Source: Blastocatellia bacterium (lineage in GTDB: Bacteria; Acidobacteriota; Blastocatellia; HR10). Taken from it: DNA of 64,000 nt. This document shows, piece after piece, positions 1 to 8,288 of this stretch; the stretch's first letter is position 1; every line of letters starts with the position of its first letter. Both the position numbers and the translations under genes were made by a program. The DNA lies in NCBI GenBank assembly GCA_025055075.1, contig JANWYV010000004.1, forward strand, positions 62,001-126,000, given 5' to 3'. The notes beneath the pieces were generated by a model. That model was not told the origin of the DNA and searched no databases. It saw only the letters and a list, made by a program, of their open reading frames with translations.

Positions 1-44
1 TCGCCTCGCCACCTCCCGTAGTCGAAGGGAAGCCATACTCCTCG

Positions 45-455
45 ATGGAGGAATGGAGGGGATTCCAGGCGTATTCCCGCACGTTCTTCGGCGCACCGGG
101 TCCGGAACGGAACGTGGTACTCTATGTCATCCTATCGCTGCTCAGTTGTGGCCTCTTCGCACCTCTGTGGATGTATCTGATCGGCCGCGATCTGCGCCGA
201 GCACTCGTGCACGAGGAATTGCGCCCCGGATTAGACCTTCTGCTGGCCGCTATCACCTGCGGCATCTGGTGGTTTTACCTCCTCTACCGGTATTCCTCGC
301 TCGTCGTGGAACTGAAGCGCCGCGTCGGATTGAGCGGTGGGGAATTGCCGGTGATCTCCCTCATCCTCGGCATCTTGAGCTTGGGCTTGGTGAGCCTGGC
401 GCTCATGCAAAGCGAATTAAATCGCATCTGGCGGGTCGTGGAAGGACGGACATGA
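45..455 (+). CDS. DUF4234-like small membrane protein
   Basis: A 136-residue protein with about four hydrophobic segments arranged as two similar halves. The second half carries ITCGIWWFYLLYR, resembling the TCGIY/W-W-Y signature of DUF4234 proteins; the first half has a parallel LLSCGLFAPLWMY stretch. The function of that family is not known; membrane location is inferred from hydrophobicity. The stop overlaps the next start (ATGA), so the two are probably translationally coupled. No convincing ribosome binding site precedes the ATG, and the region to the left lies at the window edge, so the start could be further upstream. Confidence 0.75.
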   Translation: MEEWRGFQAYSRTFFGAPGPERNVVLYVILSLLSCGLFAPLWMYLIGRDLRRALVHEELRPGLDLLLAAITCGIWWFYLLYRYSSLVVELKRRVGLSGGELPVISLILGILSLGLVSLALMQSELNRIWRVVEGRT

Positions 456-988
456 GAATCGGAAGCGCAGGGGAATGGAGCCGACAAAGGCTCGCGCCAC
501 ACCGGGAAGGAGACTCGCGGCGATGCGCTCCATTGGGAGAGCGCACGGAGGCTTTGGGCGAACTTCTTCTGGTTGCGCTGGCAGCGCTTCTCGTGTACTT
601 GACGACCTCGGCCCCGACGACTTCACTGCTCTTTTGCCCGTTTCGCTGGCTCACGGGGTGGCCGTGCCCGGGATGCGGAATGACGCGCGCATTCGGCGCA
701 CTGGTGCAGGGGCAATGGGAACGAGCCCTCTCCCTTCATCCGCTCAGTCCGATCGTCGCGCTCGGATGGTTGCTCTTCGGGCTCTCCGCGTTCTCGAAGG
801 CCATCCTTCCCTCGCGCGCTCCGTTCCGCCACCTCAGCGCTCTCGGCGAGCGCATTCTGATGACCTCGTGGACCATTGGCCTAGCTCTCGCCCTGGTCCT
901 GGGCGTATGGGGGATTCGCTTGATCGCTCTCATCGTCAAGGGGGAAGCAAGCGAGCTTTTCCGCCAGGGCTGGTTGAGTCGCTTGTGA
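452..988 (+). CDS. DUF2752 family membrane protein
   Basis: A 178-residue protein whose middle contains CPFRWLTGWPCPGCGMTRA, the cysteine-rich hallmark of the DUF2752 family, followed by hydrophobic segments. The family is an uncharacterised group of small integral membrane proteins. I chose the ATG that overlaps the stop of the preceding gene (ATGA) rather than the longer open frame starting near position 53, which would run antiparallel in character to gene 1. The first 35 residues are polar and arginine-rich, so a later start is possible. Confidence 0.8.
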   Translation: MRIGSAGEWSRQRLAPHREGDSRRCAPLGERTEALGELLLVALAALLVYLTTSAPTTSLLFCPFRWLTGWPCPGCGMTRAFGALVQGQWERALSLHPLSPIVALGWLLFGLSAFSKAILPSRAPFRHLSALGERILMTSWTIGLALALVLGVWGIRLIALIVKGEASELFRQGWLSRL

Positions 989-999
989 AAGCGCGACGC

Positions 1000-1473
1000 T
1001 CACGTTCGCTTCCGGCCAAAGAAGCGGTGCAACAAATGACGAAGCCGCTCCTTCAGGGGAAGCCCTCGCTTCAGGGAGATCGTACGTCCGCTTCTGCGAC
1101 GCTCAATAGCAACAACGCGCCCGAGGATCTGGTGCAAAGCGATAGGCGTGCTGGGGAACTCCGCGCGATCCCCGCGCGTGATGGCATAGGTGCATCCGCC
1201 GCGCTCTTCGAGGGCGATCACGCGCTGCACGACGGCTGTGCCACTGCTCGTCGCATAGAGCACGATGTCGTGCGGACGAATCGTCGTCACATCCACGGGT
1301 TCGATGGTGAGAATATCGCCTTCTTCGATCGTCGGCCGCATCGTGGGCCCGGACATCTCCAGGCGCAGGGGGCGATTCCGCGAAAGCTCGAACCGGGCGT
1401 ACTCCAGAAGCTCCGGCAGATCGAGCCGGAGCCGCTGTCCCCGATACGTCTTCATCTCTCTGAACGTCGGCAT
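1000..1473 (-). CDS. S24/S26 signal-peptidase-fold protein, catalytic residues apparently replaced
   Basis: A 157-residue protein. Residues about 40-60 read SGPTMRPTIEEGD, matching the GxSMxPTxxxGD box of S26 signal peptidases and LexA-like S24 proteases, except that Thr sits where the nucleophilic Ser is expected. Further on, VVQRVIAL matches the region that carries the Lys general base (or His in Sec11 types), here Gln. The protein has no clear N-terminal membrane anchor. It may therefore be a non-proteolytic member or use other residues. It is divergent from the glycosyltransferase genes; a GAGG motif lies upstream of the chosen ATG. An internal ATG at 1455 is an alternative start. Confidence 0.7.
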   Translation of the reverse strand: MPTFREMKTYRGQRLRLDLPELLEYARFELSRNRPLRLEMSGPTMRPTIEEGDILTIEPVDVTTIRPHDIVLYATSSGTAVVQRVIALEERGGCTYAITRGDRAEFPSTPIALHQILGRVVAIERRRSGRTISLKRGLPLKERLRHLLHRFFGRKRT

Positions 1474-1487
1474 ATCCGCCTCGCGTC

Positions 1488-1516
1488 ATGCCAATATTAG
1501 CCCGAGTGGGTATAAT
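1488..1516 (+). promoter_or_regulatory. Probable sigma-70 promoter for glycosyltransferase genes
   Basis: A perfect -10 box TATAAT lies at 1511-1516, with ATGCCA (4 of 6 matches to TTGACA) 17 bases upstream at 1488-1493. The ATG of the GT2 gene follows 26 bases later, behind AGGAG. This is the only promoter-like signal in the divergent gap. Confidence 0.6.
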
Positions 1517-1542
1517 CTTCAAGCCGTCAGGAGCCGAGCGCC

Positions 1543-2502
1543 ATGCCCGATCTTTCGATCGTCATCGTGAGCTACAATACGCGCGAGCTGACGGAGCGCT
1601 GCCTGCGCTCTCTCTTCGCCTTCACGCGCGATCTTCCGATCGAAGTCATCGTCGTGGACAACGCGTCCGAAGACGGTACGGCCCGCCGAGTGCGAGAGGA
1701 ATTCCCCGACATCCAGCTCGTCGAGAATACGACGAATGTGGGATTCGCGCGCGCCTGCAATCAGGGCTTACGGCGAGCACGCGGGCGATACCTCATGTTG
1801 CTGAACAGCGACACGGAATTGTGCGCAGACGTGCTCGGCCCACTGCTTCGTCGGCTCGATGCCCATCCGGAGGTCGGCGCGGCCGGCCCCCGATTGATCT
1901 ACCCGGACGGGCGCACACAGCATTATTCGGCAGCGCGCGCGAAATCTCTGCTGGGGACGCTCGCCCAATACAGTATCCCCCGGCGCCGCGAGATCCCCCT
2001 TTATCTGAAGCCGCTTGATCCCTCGGGGTCTTTCTACGAGACCGAGTCCATCTCCGGTGCGGCGATGATCGTGCGGCGCGAGGTCCTGGAGACCGTCGGG
2101 TTGTTGGACGAAGGCTTCTTCCTCTACGGCGAAGATGCCGATTGGATTGCCCGCATGCGTCGAGCTGGATATAAAGTCGCCTGCGCTCCCGACCTCATCC
2201 TCCTTCATCATCATGGAGCGAGCAGTCGCCAGGATGAACAACGACGAGAGATCGAAGCCGTGAAGTCGAACCTGCGCTATTTCGCCAAACACGGAGGACG
2301 CTGGCACGTTCTCCTCTTCCGTCTGGGACTCGCCCTCATTCTCATTCTCCGCATGCTTTCGCTCGATCTGGCGCGCGCCCTCTTTCGCGGAAATCGAACG
2401 CGCCTCCGCAGGGATGCCGTACTGTTGAAATACGCGCTCGCGCACCGCGTGACAGAGAGCTCATCATGCGCGTGCTCTTCATCCATCCGAGCCCACATCT
2501 GA
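1543..2502 (+). CDS. Glycosyltransferase family 2 (rhamnosyltransferase-like)
   Basis: A 319-residue GT-A enzyme. It opens with LSIVIVSYNTRELTERCLRSL, the usual start of GT2 proteins, has the nucleotide-binding acidic motif in LLNSDTEL near residue 88, and an FLYGEDADWIARMRRAGY motif near residue 190 as in WbbL-type rhamnosyltransferases. The C-terminal hydrophobic stretch may touch the membrane. It likely adds a sugar to a polysaccharide or lipid-linked glycan; donor and acceptor cannot be told. The 3' end overlaps the next gene by 37 bases, indicating coupled expression with a GT4 enzyme. Confidence 0.9.
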   Translation: MPDLSIVIVSYNTRELTERCLRSLFAFTRDLPIEVIVVDNASEDGTARRVREEFPDIQLVENTTNVGFARACNQGLRRARGRYLMLLNSDTELCADVLGPLLRRLDAHPEVGAAGPRLIYPDGRTQHYSAARAKSLLGTLAQYSIPRRREIPLYLKPLDPSGSFYETESISGAAMIVRREVLETVGLLDEGFFLYGEDADWIARMRRAGYKVACAPDLILLHHHGASSRQDEQRREIEAVKSNLRYFAKHGGRWHVLLFRLGLALILILRMLSLDLARALFRGNRTRLRRDAVLLKYALAHRVTESSSCACSSSIRAHI

Positions 2503-3611
2503 CCGGCGCCGGACGTATGCTCGCTCTTTTGGCGAAGCATCTGCGGCGGCGTAGGCATGAGACGCTCGTCGTCCTCCCGGGACCCGGTCCCCTGGCGCGG
2601 GTCCACGCCGAGGATCTCGGATCCATCGTCTTCGTCCCCATGACGCCCATTCGGCGCTCCCCGTCGGCGATCGCTCGCCATCTCTTGGAATTCCCCCAAA
2701 CGGTGCATCGCCTCGAACGACTCATCCGCACTTGGCGTCCCGATCTCGTACACGTCAATGGCGTGTACACACTGTGGGCGGGGATCGCCGCACGAAGAGC
2801 GGGCGTGTCGTGTCTCTACCATGTACACGAAGCGCTCGAATCTTACCCGCCATGGCTCTATCGAATGTGGCAAGCCCTCGTCGGGAAGCTCGCTTCTCGC
2901 ATCGTTCTCGTCCACGAAAATCTCCGAGCCGCCTGGACCGACTTCGCTTCGCGGCTCCTCGTCATCGAAAACGGTGTGGATGTCGAACGCATTCGCGCGT
3001 ATGTGAGAGAGTCATCATCGGCAGACCTGCGTCGCGCTTGGGGAGATCGTTCGCCTATTCTTCTTTGCCCCTCGCACATTATGCCCGGGAAGAACCAACT
3101 CCTGCTCGTGCGCGCGGCTCCGACAATCTTTCGCCAGCTTCCCGAGGCTCGGATCATCTTCCTCGGACGCACGCACGGACGAGCGACGAATGAAGCGTAT
3201 CGTCGTGAACTGCAACGGCTCGCCCGCGCTCTAGGGGTCGAAACGCGCCTTCGCTTCGTTGATGAGCCCGAAGATGCTCACCGCGCCTATGGCGCCGCCG
3301 ACCTCGTCGTTTCGACCTCACCGTTGGAGTCGTTCGGGCTTATCCCACTCGAAGGATTAGCGGCTGGGAAACCCGTCGTCGCCGTTCGAACGGCGATCGC
3401 CGAAGAGCTTCAGGCCCGCGGCCATGCGATACGCACAGTGAGCCGCGACGATCCCGAGGAATTGGCTCAAGCTATTGTGGAGTTGCTCGCGATGCCCTAT
3501 TCACCAGAAGCCCTCGCTCTCCCCCGAGAATATGAAGCGGAGTACGTCGTCGCGCGATTTGAGATCGTATATGCGGGAATGCTCGACGAGCGACGCGCCA
3601 CTGCCTCCTGA
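2466..3611 (+). CDS. Glycosyltransferase family 4
   Basis: A 381-residue GT-B enzyme. The N-terminal domain starts MRVLFIHPSPHLTGAGRML and contains the DLVHVNG segment; the C-terminal domain has the GT4 hallmark SPLESFGLIPLEGLAAGKPVVAV, with the acidic E of the EX7E motif. It probably transfers a nucleotide-activated sugar during cell-surface glycan synthesis together with the overlapping GT2 enzyme. The start lies inside the preceding gene with a plausible position for coupling. Its stop is 12 bases from the convergent ttcA stop, and I see no terminator between them. Confidence 0.9.
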   Translation: MRVLFIHPSPHLTGAGRMLALLAKHLRRRRHETLVVLPGPGPLARVHAEDLGSIVFVPMTPIRRSPSAIARHLLEFPQTVHRLERLIRTWRPDLVHVNGVYTLWAGIAARRAGVSCLYHVHEALESYPPWLYRMWQALVGKLASRIVLVHENLRAAWTDFASRLLVIENGVDVERIRAYVRESSSADLRRAWGDRSPILLCPSHIMPGKNQLLLVRAAPTIFRQLPEARIIFLGRTHGRATNEAYRRELQRLARALGVETRLRFVDEPEDAHRAYGAADLVVSTSPLESFGLIPLEGLAAGKPVVAVRTAIAEELQARGHAIRTVSRDDPEELAQAIVELLAMPYSPEALALPREYEAEYVVARFEIVYAGMLDERRATAS

Positions 3612-3623
3612 GCGCGCGATTAC

Positions 3624-4502
3624 TCATCCATCGCGAGCGTCCATGTCCTCGAACGCCGTCGGCATCGCCAGAGCGACGCGCCTGTCCGTACTCCCGGAAT
3701 CGGCAGAACATATGGGCAAGAACCGCCGATCCATGAGATGCGTGAGATTGACTTTCCCCAACGCCGCCAGCAGCGAATTCTTCAAGCGCGGATACCGGCG
3801 CTCCAATTCGTTGAGCAGGTTTTTCATCTGAAAGCGAAGTGCTGTCTCGTCTTCGCAATAAGGAGATGCGCAGGAGACAACGGGCGCTCCCGTATGGGGA
3901 ACGTATTGGCGGATCTCGTCCTCGAACACGTAGCAGAGCGGACGAATGACGATGTTCTGCCCATCGTCGGAGATGAGGATGGGCGGCATCGTGCGAACCT
4001 CTCCCCGGAAGAAGACCGAGAGCAGAAACGTCACCATCAAATCATCGGCATGATGACCGAGGGCGATTTTCGTCGCCTTCAGCTCCTTCGCCAACCGATA
4101 GAGCGTCCCTCGACGGAGCCGCGAGCACAACGCGCAGGCCGTTGTGCCTGGTTCCAGTTTCTCCTGGATGATGCGATAGGTGGGGTTCGAGACGATGTAG
4201 TACTCGTACCCCTCGCGCTTCAAATACTCCTCGATGAGATCGGCGCGGAATCCGGGATACCCTTGATCAATGTTGACGGCGAAGAGCTCGAAGCGCACGG
4301 GCGCTCGCCGTTGGAGCAGGCGCAAGACGTGAAGGAGCGTCCAACTGTCCTTTCCGCCAGAGATGGCTACCAGAACGCGATCGCCGTCCTCGATCATCCG
4401 ATAGTCCTTGATGGCGCGCCCCACCCGGCGTAAGATCGAGCGCTCCAACGCTTCGATCGAGCGCGTGCGCTCGCCCTCGTGATTCCGACGAATAGAGATC
4501 AT
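3624..4502 (-). CDS. ttcA: tRNA 2-thiocytidine(32) synthetase TtcA
   Basis: A 292-residue PP-loop ATPase. VLVAISGGKDSWTLLHVL is the P-loop for adenylation of the tRNA base, and TTACALCSRLRRGTLYR holds the CxxC pair that, with a third downstream cysteine (VVSCASPYC), should ligate a 4Fe-4S cluster as in characterised TtcA. The motif GHHADD is also present. The expected reaction is thiolation of C32 in tRNA. The C-terminal cysteine region differs in spacing from the E. coli protein. A GTG at 4523 extends the frame by 7 codons, but the ATG at 4502 has GGTGGTGA well placed upstream. Confidence 0.88.
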   Translation of the reverse strand: MISIRRNHEGERTRSIEALERSILRRVGRAIKDYRMIEDGDRVLVAISGGKDSWTLLHVLRLLQRRAPVRFELFAVNIDQGYPGFRADLIEEYLKREGYEYYIVSNPTYRIIQEKLEPGTTACALCSRLRRGTLYRLAKELKATKIALGHHADDLMVTFLLSVFFRGEVRTMPPILISDDGQNIVIRPLCYVFEDEIRQYVPHTGAPVVSCASPYCEDETALRFQMKNLLNELERRYPRLKNSLLAALGKVNLTHLMDRRFLPICSADSGSTDRRVALAMPTAFEDMDARDG

Positions 4503-4681
4503 TGGCTCGTTCACCACCTTCACCGGCCTGAAATATTATCCGAAAGGCCGGAGCGAAAGCAAATCGGCCGTGTCCGCTGACCGGATACGCCGCGCTCGGG
4601 TGACCGCGCGTCTTTTCTGGAACTCGGGCGTGCACGGAGCGTGTATGGGGGGTGGAATCAACAAGGATCAGGAGGTCAGCG

Positions 4682-5635
4682 ATGAGGAGGAGTGTTGTAG
4701 GAATGGGACGGTTTCTCTTGGCAGGGATTCTCCTTGCCTCGACCCTCGGCACCAAAGCCGAAGGGACGCCGAGAGCGAATCCGAACGAAGGATATCTGGG
4801 CGTCTATGTGACGGATCTCACGCCGGAGAAGGCGAAGCAGCTCCGGACGCCCGGCGAATACGGTGTCCTCGTCATGGAGGTCGCCGAGGAGAGTCCAGCG
4901 GCCAAAGCCGGCATTAAAGCGAACGACGTCATCATCGAATTCAACGGCGTGCGCGTTGAGGGCGAAGTCCAATTCGGACGCCTCGTGCGCGAGACGCCTC
5001 CGGGACGAACGGTGCCGGTGAAGATCGTGCGGGATGGCAAGACGCAGGAGCTGAAGGTCACGCTCGGCTCTCGCCGACCGATCGCGATCGGTCCCGACTT
5101 TCGCTTCGATCTGAGGATTCCGGAGATTCGCATCCCGCCGATCGTCGTGCAATTGGGGGGATATTCGCTCTTGGGCGTTCGGGTGCAAGATCTCACCGAG
5201 CAATTGGGGGAATATTTCGGCGTGCCCGAGGGGCGAGGCGTGTTGATCACGTTCGTACGGGCGGGAAGCCCAGCGGAACGCGCGGGTTTGCGCGCCGGTG
5301 ATGTCATCGTAGCTGTAGACGATACCGACGTCCGCGATGTGCGCGAGTTCACCCGCGTGCTCATGAGGAAAGAAGGCAATGTCTCGCTCACGATCGTCCG
5401 GAACAAGGAGCGGCAGAAGGTCACGGTGACTCTTGAGCGCCGCGAGCGACCGTGGGCGTGGTACTATAACCAGGGCGACTTCCGATGGGATGCCTATCGC
5501 CAGGGCTTGAGGGACTACTTGCGGGAGCTTCGGCAATACCTGGAATCATTGGAGCGCTATCAGCGAAGGCTTCGTCGCGACGAGATACCGACCGGTGATG
5601 CCTATCGCCGATCGATCTCTACTTCCGTCCTCTGA
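4682..5635 (+). CDS. Exported protein with two PDZ domains
   Basis: A 317-residue protein. Residues 1-25 form a signal peptide (RRSVVGMGRFLLAGILLAST). A first PDZ domain spans about 35-120 (YLGVYVTDLTP, then SPAAKAGIKANDVIIEFNG) and a second about 165-250 (SLLGVRVQDLTEQLGEYF, then AGLRAGDVIVAVDD). There is no protease domain, unlike HtrA/DegP, so it is more likely a peptide-binding scaffold or partner of periplasmic quality control. The last 60 residues are Arg/Tyr-rich and probably helical. GGAGG eight bases upstream fixes the ATG; an earlier in-frame GTG at 4652 lacks such a site. Confidence 0.85.
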   Translation: MRRSVVGMGRFLLAGILLASTLGTKAEGTPRANPNEGYLGVYVTDLTPEKAKQLRTPGEYGVLVMEVAEESPAAKAGIKANDVIIEFNGVRVEGEVQFGRLVRETPPGRTVPVKIVRDGKTQELKVTLGSRRPIAIGPDFRFDLRIPEIRIPPIVVQLGGYSLLGVRVQDLTEQLGEYFGVPEGRGVLITFVRAGSPAERAGLRAGDVIVAVDDTDVRDVREFTRVLMRKEGNVSLTIVRNKERQKVTVTLERRERPWAWYYNQGDFRWDAYRQGLRDYLRELRQYLESLERYQRRLRRDEIPTGDAYRRSISTSVL

Positions 5636-5674
5636 GCCGTAGGATGCTTCCTCAAAGCGCGCGGCGACGGGAGG

Positions 5675-6274
5675 CTATCTCTGATGGAACCGTTGCTGCG
5701 CGCGCCAGTAATCCTCCGGCGTATCGAGGTCCCAGAAGAAGTTCTCCGCGCCCGGCAAATGGGCGATCGCCGAAAAGGCGAGGAAGCGGACGGCAAGATG
5801 TTCGAGCACGCGATTCATGCGCCGCTCGCCCTGCTCGATCAGATCGGTCACTAGGGGCAAACAAGCGACGGAATAGATAGCGCATAGTGGCTGCGGGCGC
5901 CCTCGCGCATCGAGCGGGACGATCGCTTCGGCTTCATGGAAGGAATCCCGAAGCAAGCCGAGGAATTCGCCCGTCAGGAAGGGGAGATCACATGCCAGAA
6001 TGAGCGCGGCTTCCTTCTGACAGCGCGAGAGCGCGATATGAAGCCCCGCCAATGGTCCTATGCCACAATAATGGTCCGCAGCGAGGGCGATCCCCTGCTC
6101 TCGGCAAAAGGTCCCCACCTGAGGGTCCGAGGTGACGACTGTGATCTCCGCTGTCACGGCGCGCGCGGCAGTGATCACCCATTCGAGGCAAGGTCTCCCC
6201 CCAATGGGGAGAAGTGCTTTATTTCGCCCCATGCGGGTGCTTCCCCCTCCCGCCTGAATGAACGCACTGATCAT
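5675..6274 (-). CDS. mobA: Molybdenum cofactor guanylyltransferase-like protein MobA
   Basis: A 199-residue nucleotidyltransferase. FIQAGGGSTRMGRNKALLPIGG is split over the GGxSxRMGxDK nucleotide-binding loop of MobA, and ACDLPFLTGEFL matches the later acidic metal-binding motif. MobA adds GMP to molybdopterin to make bis-MGD; the related MocA makes MCD, which CODH/xanthine-oxidase-type enzymes use. The DLPFL form favours MobA. Other molybdopterin-related genes sit in the window (MoaD-MoaE fusion, cox operon). AAGAGG precedes the ATG at 6274, and the longer frame to 6349 overlaps the divergent gene's start. Confidence 0.82.
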   Translation of the reverse strand: MISAFIQAGGGSTRMGRNKALLPIGGRPCLEWVITAARAVTAEITVVTSDPQVGTFCREQGIALAADHYCGIGPLAGLHIALSRCQKEAALILACDLPFLTGEFLGLLRDSFHEAEAIVPLDARGRPQPLCAIYSVACLPLVTDLIEQGERRMNRVLEHLAVRFLAFSAIAHLPGAENFFWDLDTPEDYWRAQQRFHQR

Positions 6275-6283
6275 TCGGCCCTC

Positions 6284-6312
6284 TTGTCCACTCCTCCGAT
6301 TTTTGCCACAAT
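6284..6312 (+). promoter_or_regulatory. Possible promoter giving a near-leaderless S55 mRNA
   Basis: TTGTCC at 6284-6289 and CACAAT at 6307-6312 are separated by exactly 17 bases, each matching four of six consensus positions. The ATG at 6321 lies eight bases after the -10 box, where transcription itself would be expected to begin, and no ribosome binding site is visible. Confidence 0.4.
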
Positions 6313-6320
6313 ACGGGTGT

Positions 6321-8195
6321 ATGAGGCAAGCAGCGAGTTGGATTCTCATACTCCTCTTGGGAATCCCGTGGAGCCTGGCCAGTGCTTCTGCGCAGTCGGC
6401 GTCAGAGCGATTCTTCCCCGTGGATCAAGTGCGGCCGGGACTGCACGGTATCGGCAAGACAGTGTTCGAGGGAGATCAGGTTGAGGAATTCGGGGTGGAG
6501 ATCCTCGGCGTCCTACCCGGTCGGCCCGGACCGAAACAAAGCGTCATCATCGCGCGGCTCACGGGGCCACGCTTTGATCGAACGCGCATCTTCGCGGGCA
6601 TGAGCGGCAGTCCGGTCTATATTGACGGACGGCTTCTGGGAGCCATCGCGTATACGTTCCCCTTCGCTATGGAGCCGATCGCTGGCATTACGCCGATCCA
6701 GGACATGATGGAGTCTCTGGAAGCTCATTCTCCTTCATCGCCATCCTCTTCCCCCGGCATGGCGCGTGTGAGTGCTGCGCTCTTTGAGCAGGCGAGAGAC
6801 GTTGACCTTTTGAGCCGTCTGTTCCAAAGCCTGCTCCCCCTCGAGCGGATTCCGATCGAGCCGAATCCCCGAATGCCCGCGAGTTTGCGACCGTTCTCTG
6901 GCCAGCAGCTCGTTCCGATCGCGACGCCGTTGTCCATTTCGGGAATCTCGCCAGAGGCTTTCGAGCGCTTCTCTCCGGAGCTGCAGAAATTGGGCTTCTT
7001 TCCCATCGTTGGGATCTCCGCTGGAGCAGCCATCACGCCGCTAGCTCCGATCACCGCTGAGACGCTGACGCCAGGAAAGTCCGTCAGCGTGCAGCTCATG
7101 CGCGGTGATCTCTCGATTGAAGCGATTGGCACGGTGACCTGGCGCGAGGACAAGAAGGTCTACGCCTTCGGGCACCGTTTGTTCAACCTTGGTGGGGTCG
7201 AGATGCCGCTTTCAGAGGCTTCGACGATCGCCGTCGTCCCAAGCCTGATGAACTCATTCAAATTGGGTGTCACGGAGAAGCTGGTGGGGACATTGCGGCA
7301 GGACCGCTCGGCAGGCGTCTTGGGCATTCTCGGCGAAGCCCCTCGCATGATCCCGCTGACGATTCAGCAGAAGAAGAGCCGAGGAGGGAGCCATACCTAT
7401 CGCGTCGAGATGATCAACAACAGCGTGCTCACGCCGCTTCTGGTGAACCTCGCGGTCTTCAATGCCGTCACGGGTAGCGAACGAAGCTTCGGCGACATGA
7501 CCGTGCGCGTGCGCGGGACGATCAAAGTGCGCGGGCACGAGGATGTTCTCGTCGATGGTCGCTTCTCAGCCATGAACGAAGCGCCCGCGCAAGCGGCACT
7601 CTCGGTCGCTCTCCCGGTGAGCTATTTGCTCAATAGCGGCTTCGAGGTGACGCTGGAAGGTATTCATCTGGAGATCGAAACGCTCGAGCAACGGCGCGTG
7701 GGCATGCTCGATCGGGTGTGGGTCAATCGCACCGAAGTGAAGCGTGGCGAGACGATCGAACTGCAGATCTACGCGCGCGCCGAGGATGGCCGCGAAGTCG
7801 TCGAGCGCATGCCCCTTCAGATCCCAGCAGATGTTCCTCCGGGCAAGCTCTCGATCATCGTGGGAGACGGGAACGCCATCCAGGCTTATGATGGACGCTC
7901 GGCAACCGCCTCGCTTGGGTCGGTGCAGAGCCTGGCGCAACTCATCCGCACGCTCAATCGTTTGCGCAAGAGCGACCGATTGTATGTGAAGCTCGTCCGC
8001 TCGAGCCTGGGAGCTATTGTGAAGAACGAAGAGCTCCCAGCCCTGCCGCCCTCCGTCCTGGCGACGATTGGATCCGAGCGCACGGCGGGAGGGTATCAAT
8101 CCATCCCCTATACGACGCTGAAGGAGATGGAGCTGCCTCCGGGAGAGTTCGTGATCACGGGCCAGCGACAAGTCTCCATCACCGTGGTGCGATGA
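6321..8195 (+). CDS. SpoIVB-type peptidase S55 domain protein, exported
   Basis: A 624-residue protein with a signal peptide (RQAASWILILLLGIPWSLAS). The N-terminal region has GLHGIGKTVFEG and the serine motif GMSGSPVYIDGRLLGAIAY, which match the S55 (SpoIVB) catalytic domain. Later segments (KVYAFGHRLFNLGG, VLDGRF-like) are also typical of long S55 proteins in non-spore-formers. The remainder is beta-rich and likely extracellular or periplasmic. In Bacillus SpoIVB cleaves a sporulation signalling protein; nothing here suggests sporulation, so the substrate is unknown. A secreted propeller protein follows at once and may be co-expressed. Confidence 0.8.
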   Translation: MRQAASWILILLLGIPWSLASASAQSASERFFPVDQVRPGLHGIGKTVFEGDQVEEFGVEILGVLPGRPGPKQSVIIARLTGPRFDRTRIFAGMSGSPVYIDGRLLGAIAYTFPFAMEPIAGITPIQDMMESLEAHSPSSPSSSPGMARVSAALFEQARDVDLLSRLFQSLLPLERIPIEPNPRMPASLRPFSGQQLVPIATPLSISGISPEAFERFSPELQKLGFFPIVGISAGAAITPLAPITAETLTPGKSVSVQLMRGDLSIEAIGTVTWREDKKVYAFGHRLFNLGGVEMPLSEASTIAVVPSLMNSFKLGVTEKLVGTLRQDRSAGVLGILGEAPRMIPLTIQQKKSRGGSHTYRVEMINNSVLTPLLVNLAVFNAVTGSERSFGDMTVRVRGTIKVRGHEDVLVDGRFSAMNEAPAQAALSVALPVSYLLNSGFEVTLEGIHLEIETLEQRRVGMLDRVWVNRTEVKRGETIELQIYARAEDGREVVERMPLQIPADVPPGKLSIIVGDGNAIQAYDGRSATASLGSVQSLAQLIRTLNRLRKSDRLYVKLVRSSLGAIVKNEELPALPPSVLATIGSERTAGGYQSIPYTTLKEMELPPGEFVITGQRQVSITVVR

Positions 8196-8288
8196 CCTGT
8201 GGAACACCAAGTGCGCGCATTTGGAGACGCTGAGATTCGCCGAAGCCGCCATCCTTCATTCCCGCTGACACAAAGGAGAATGACCGAC

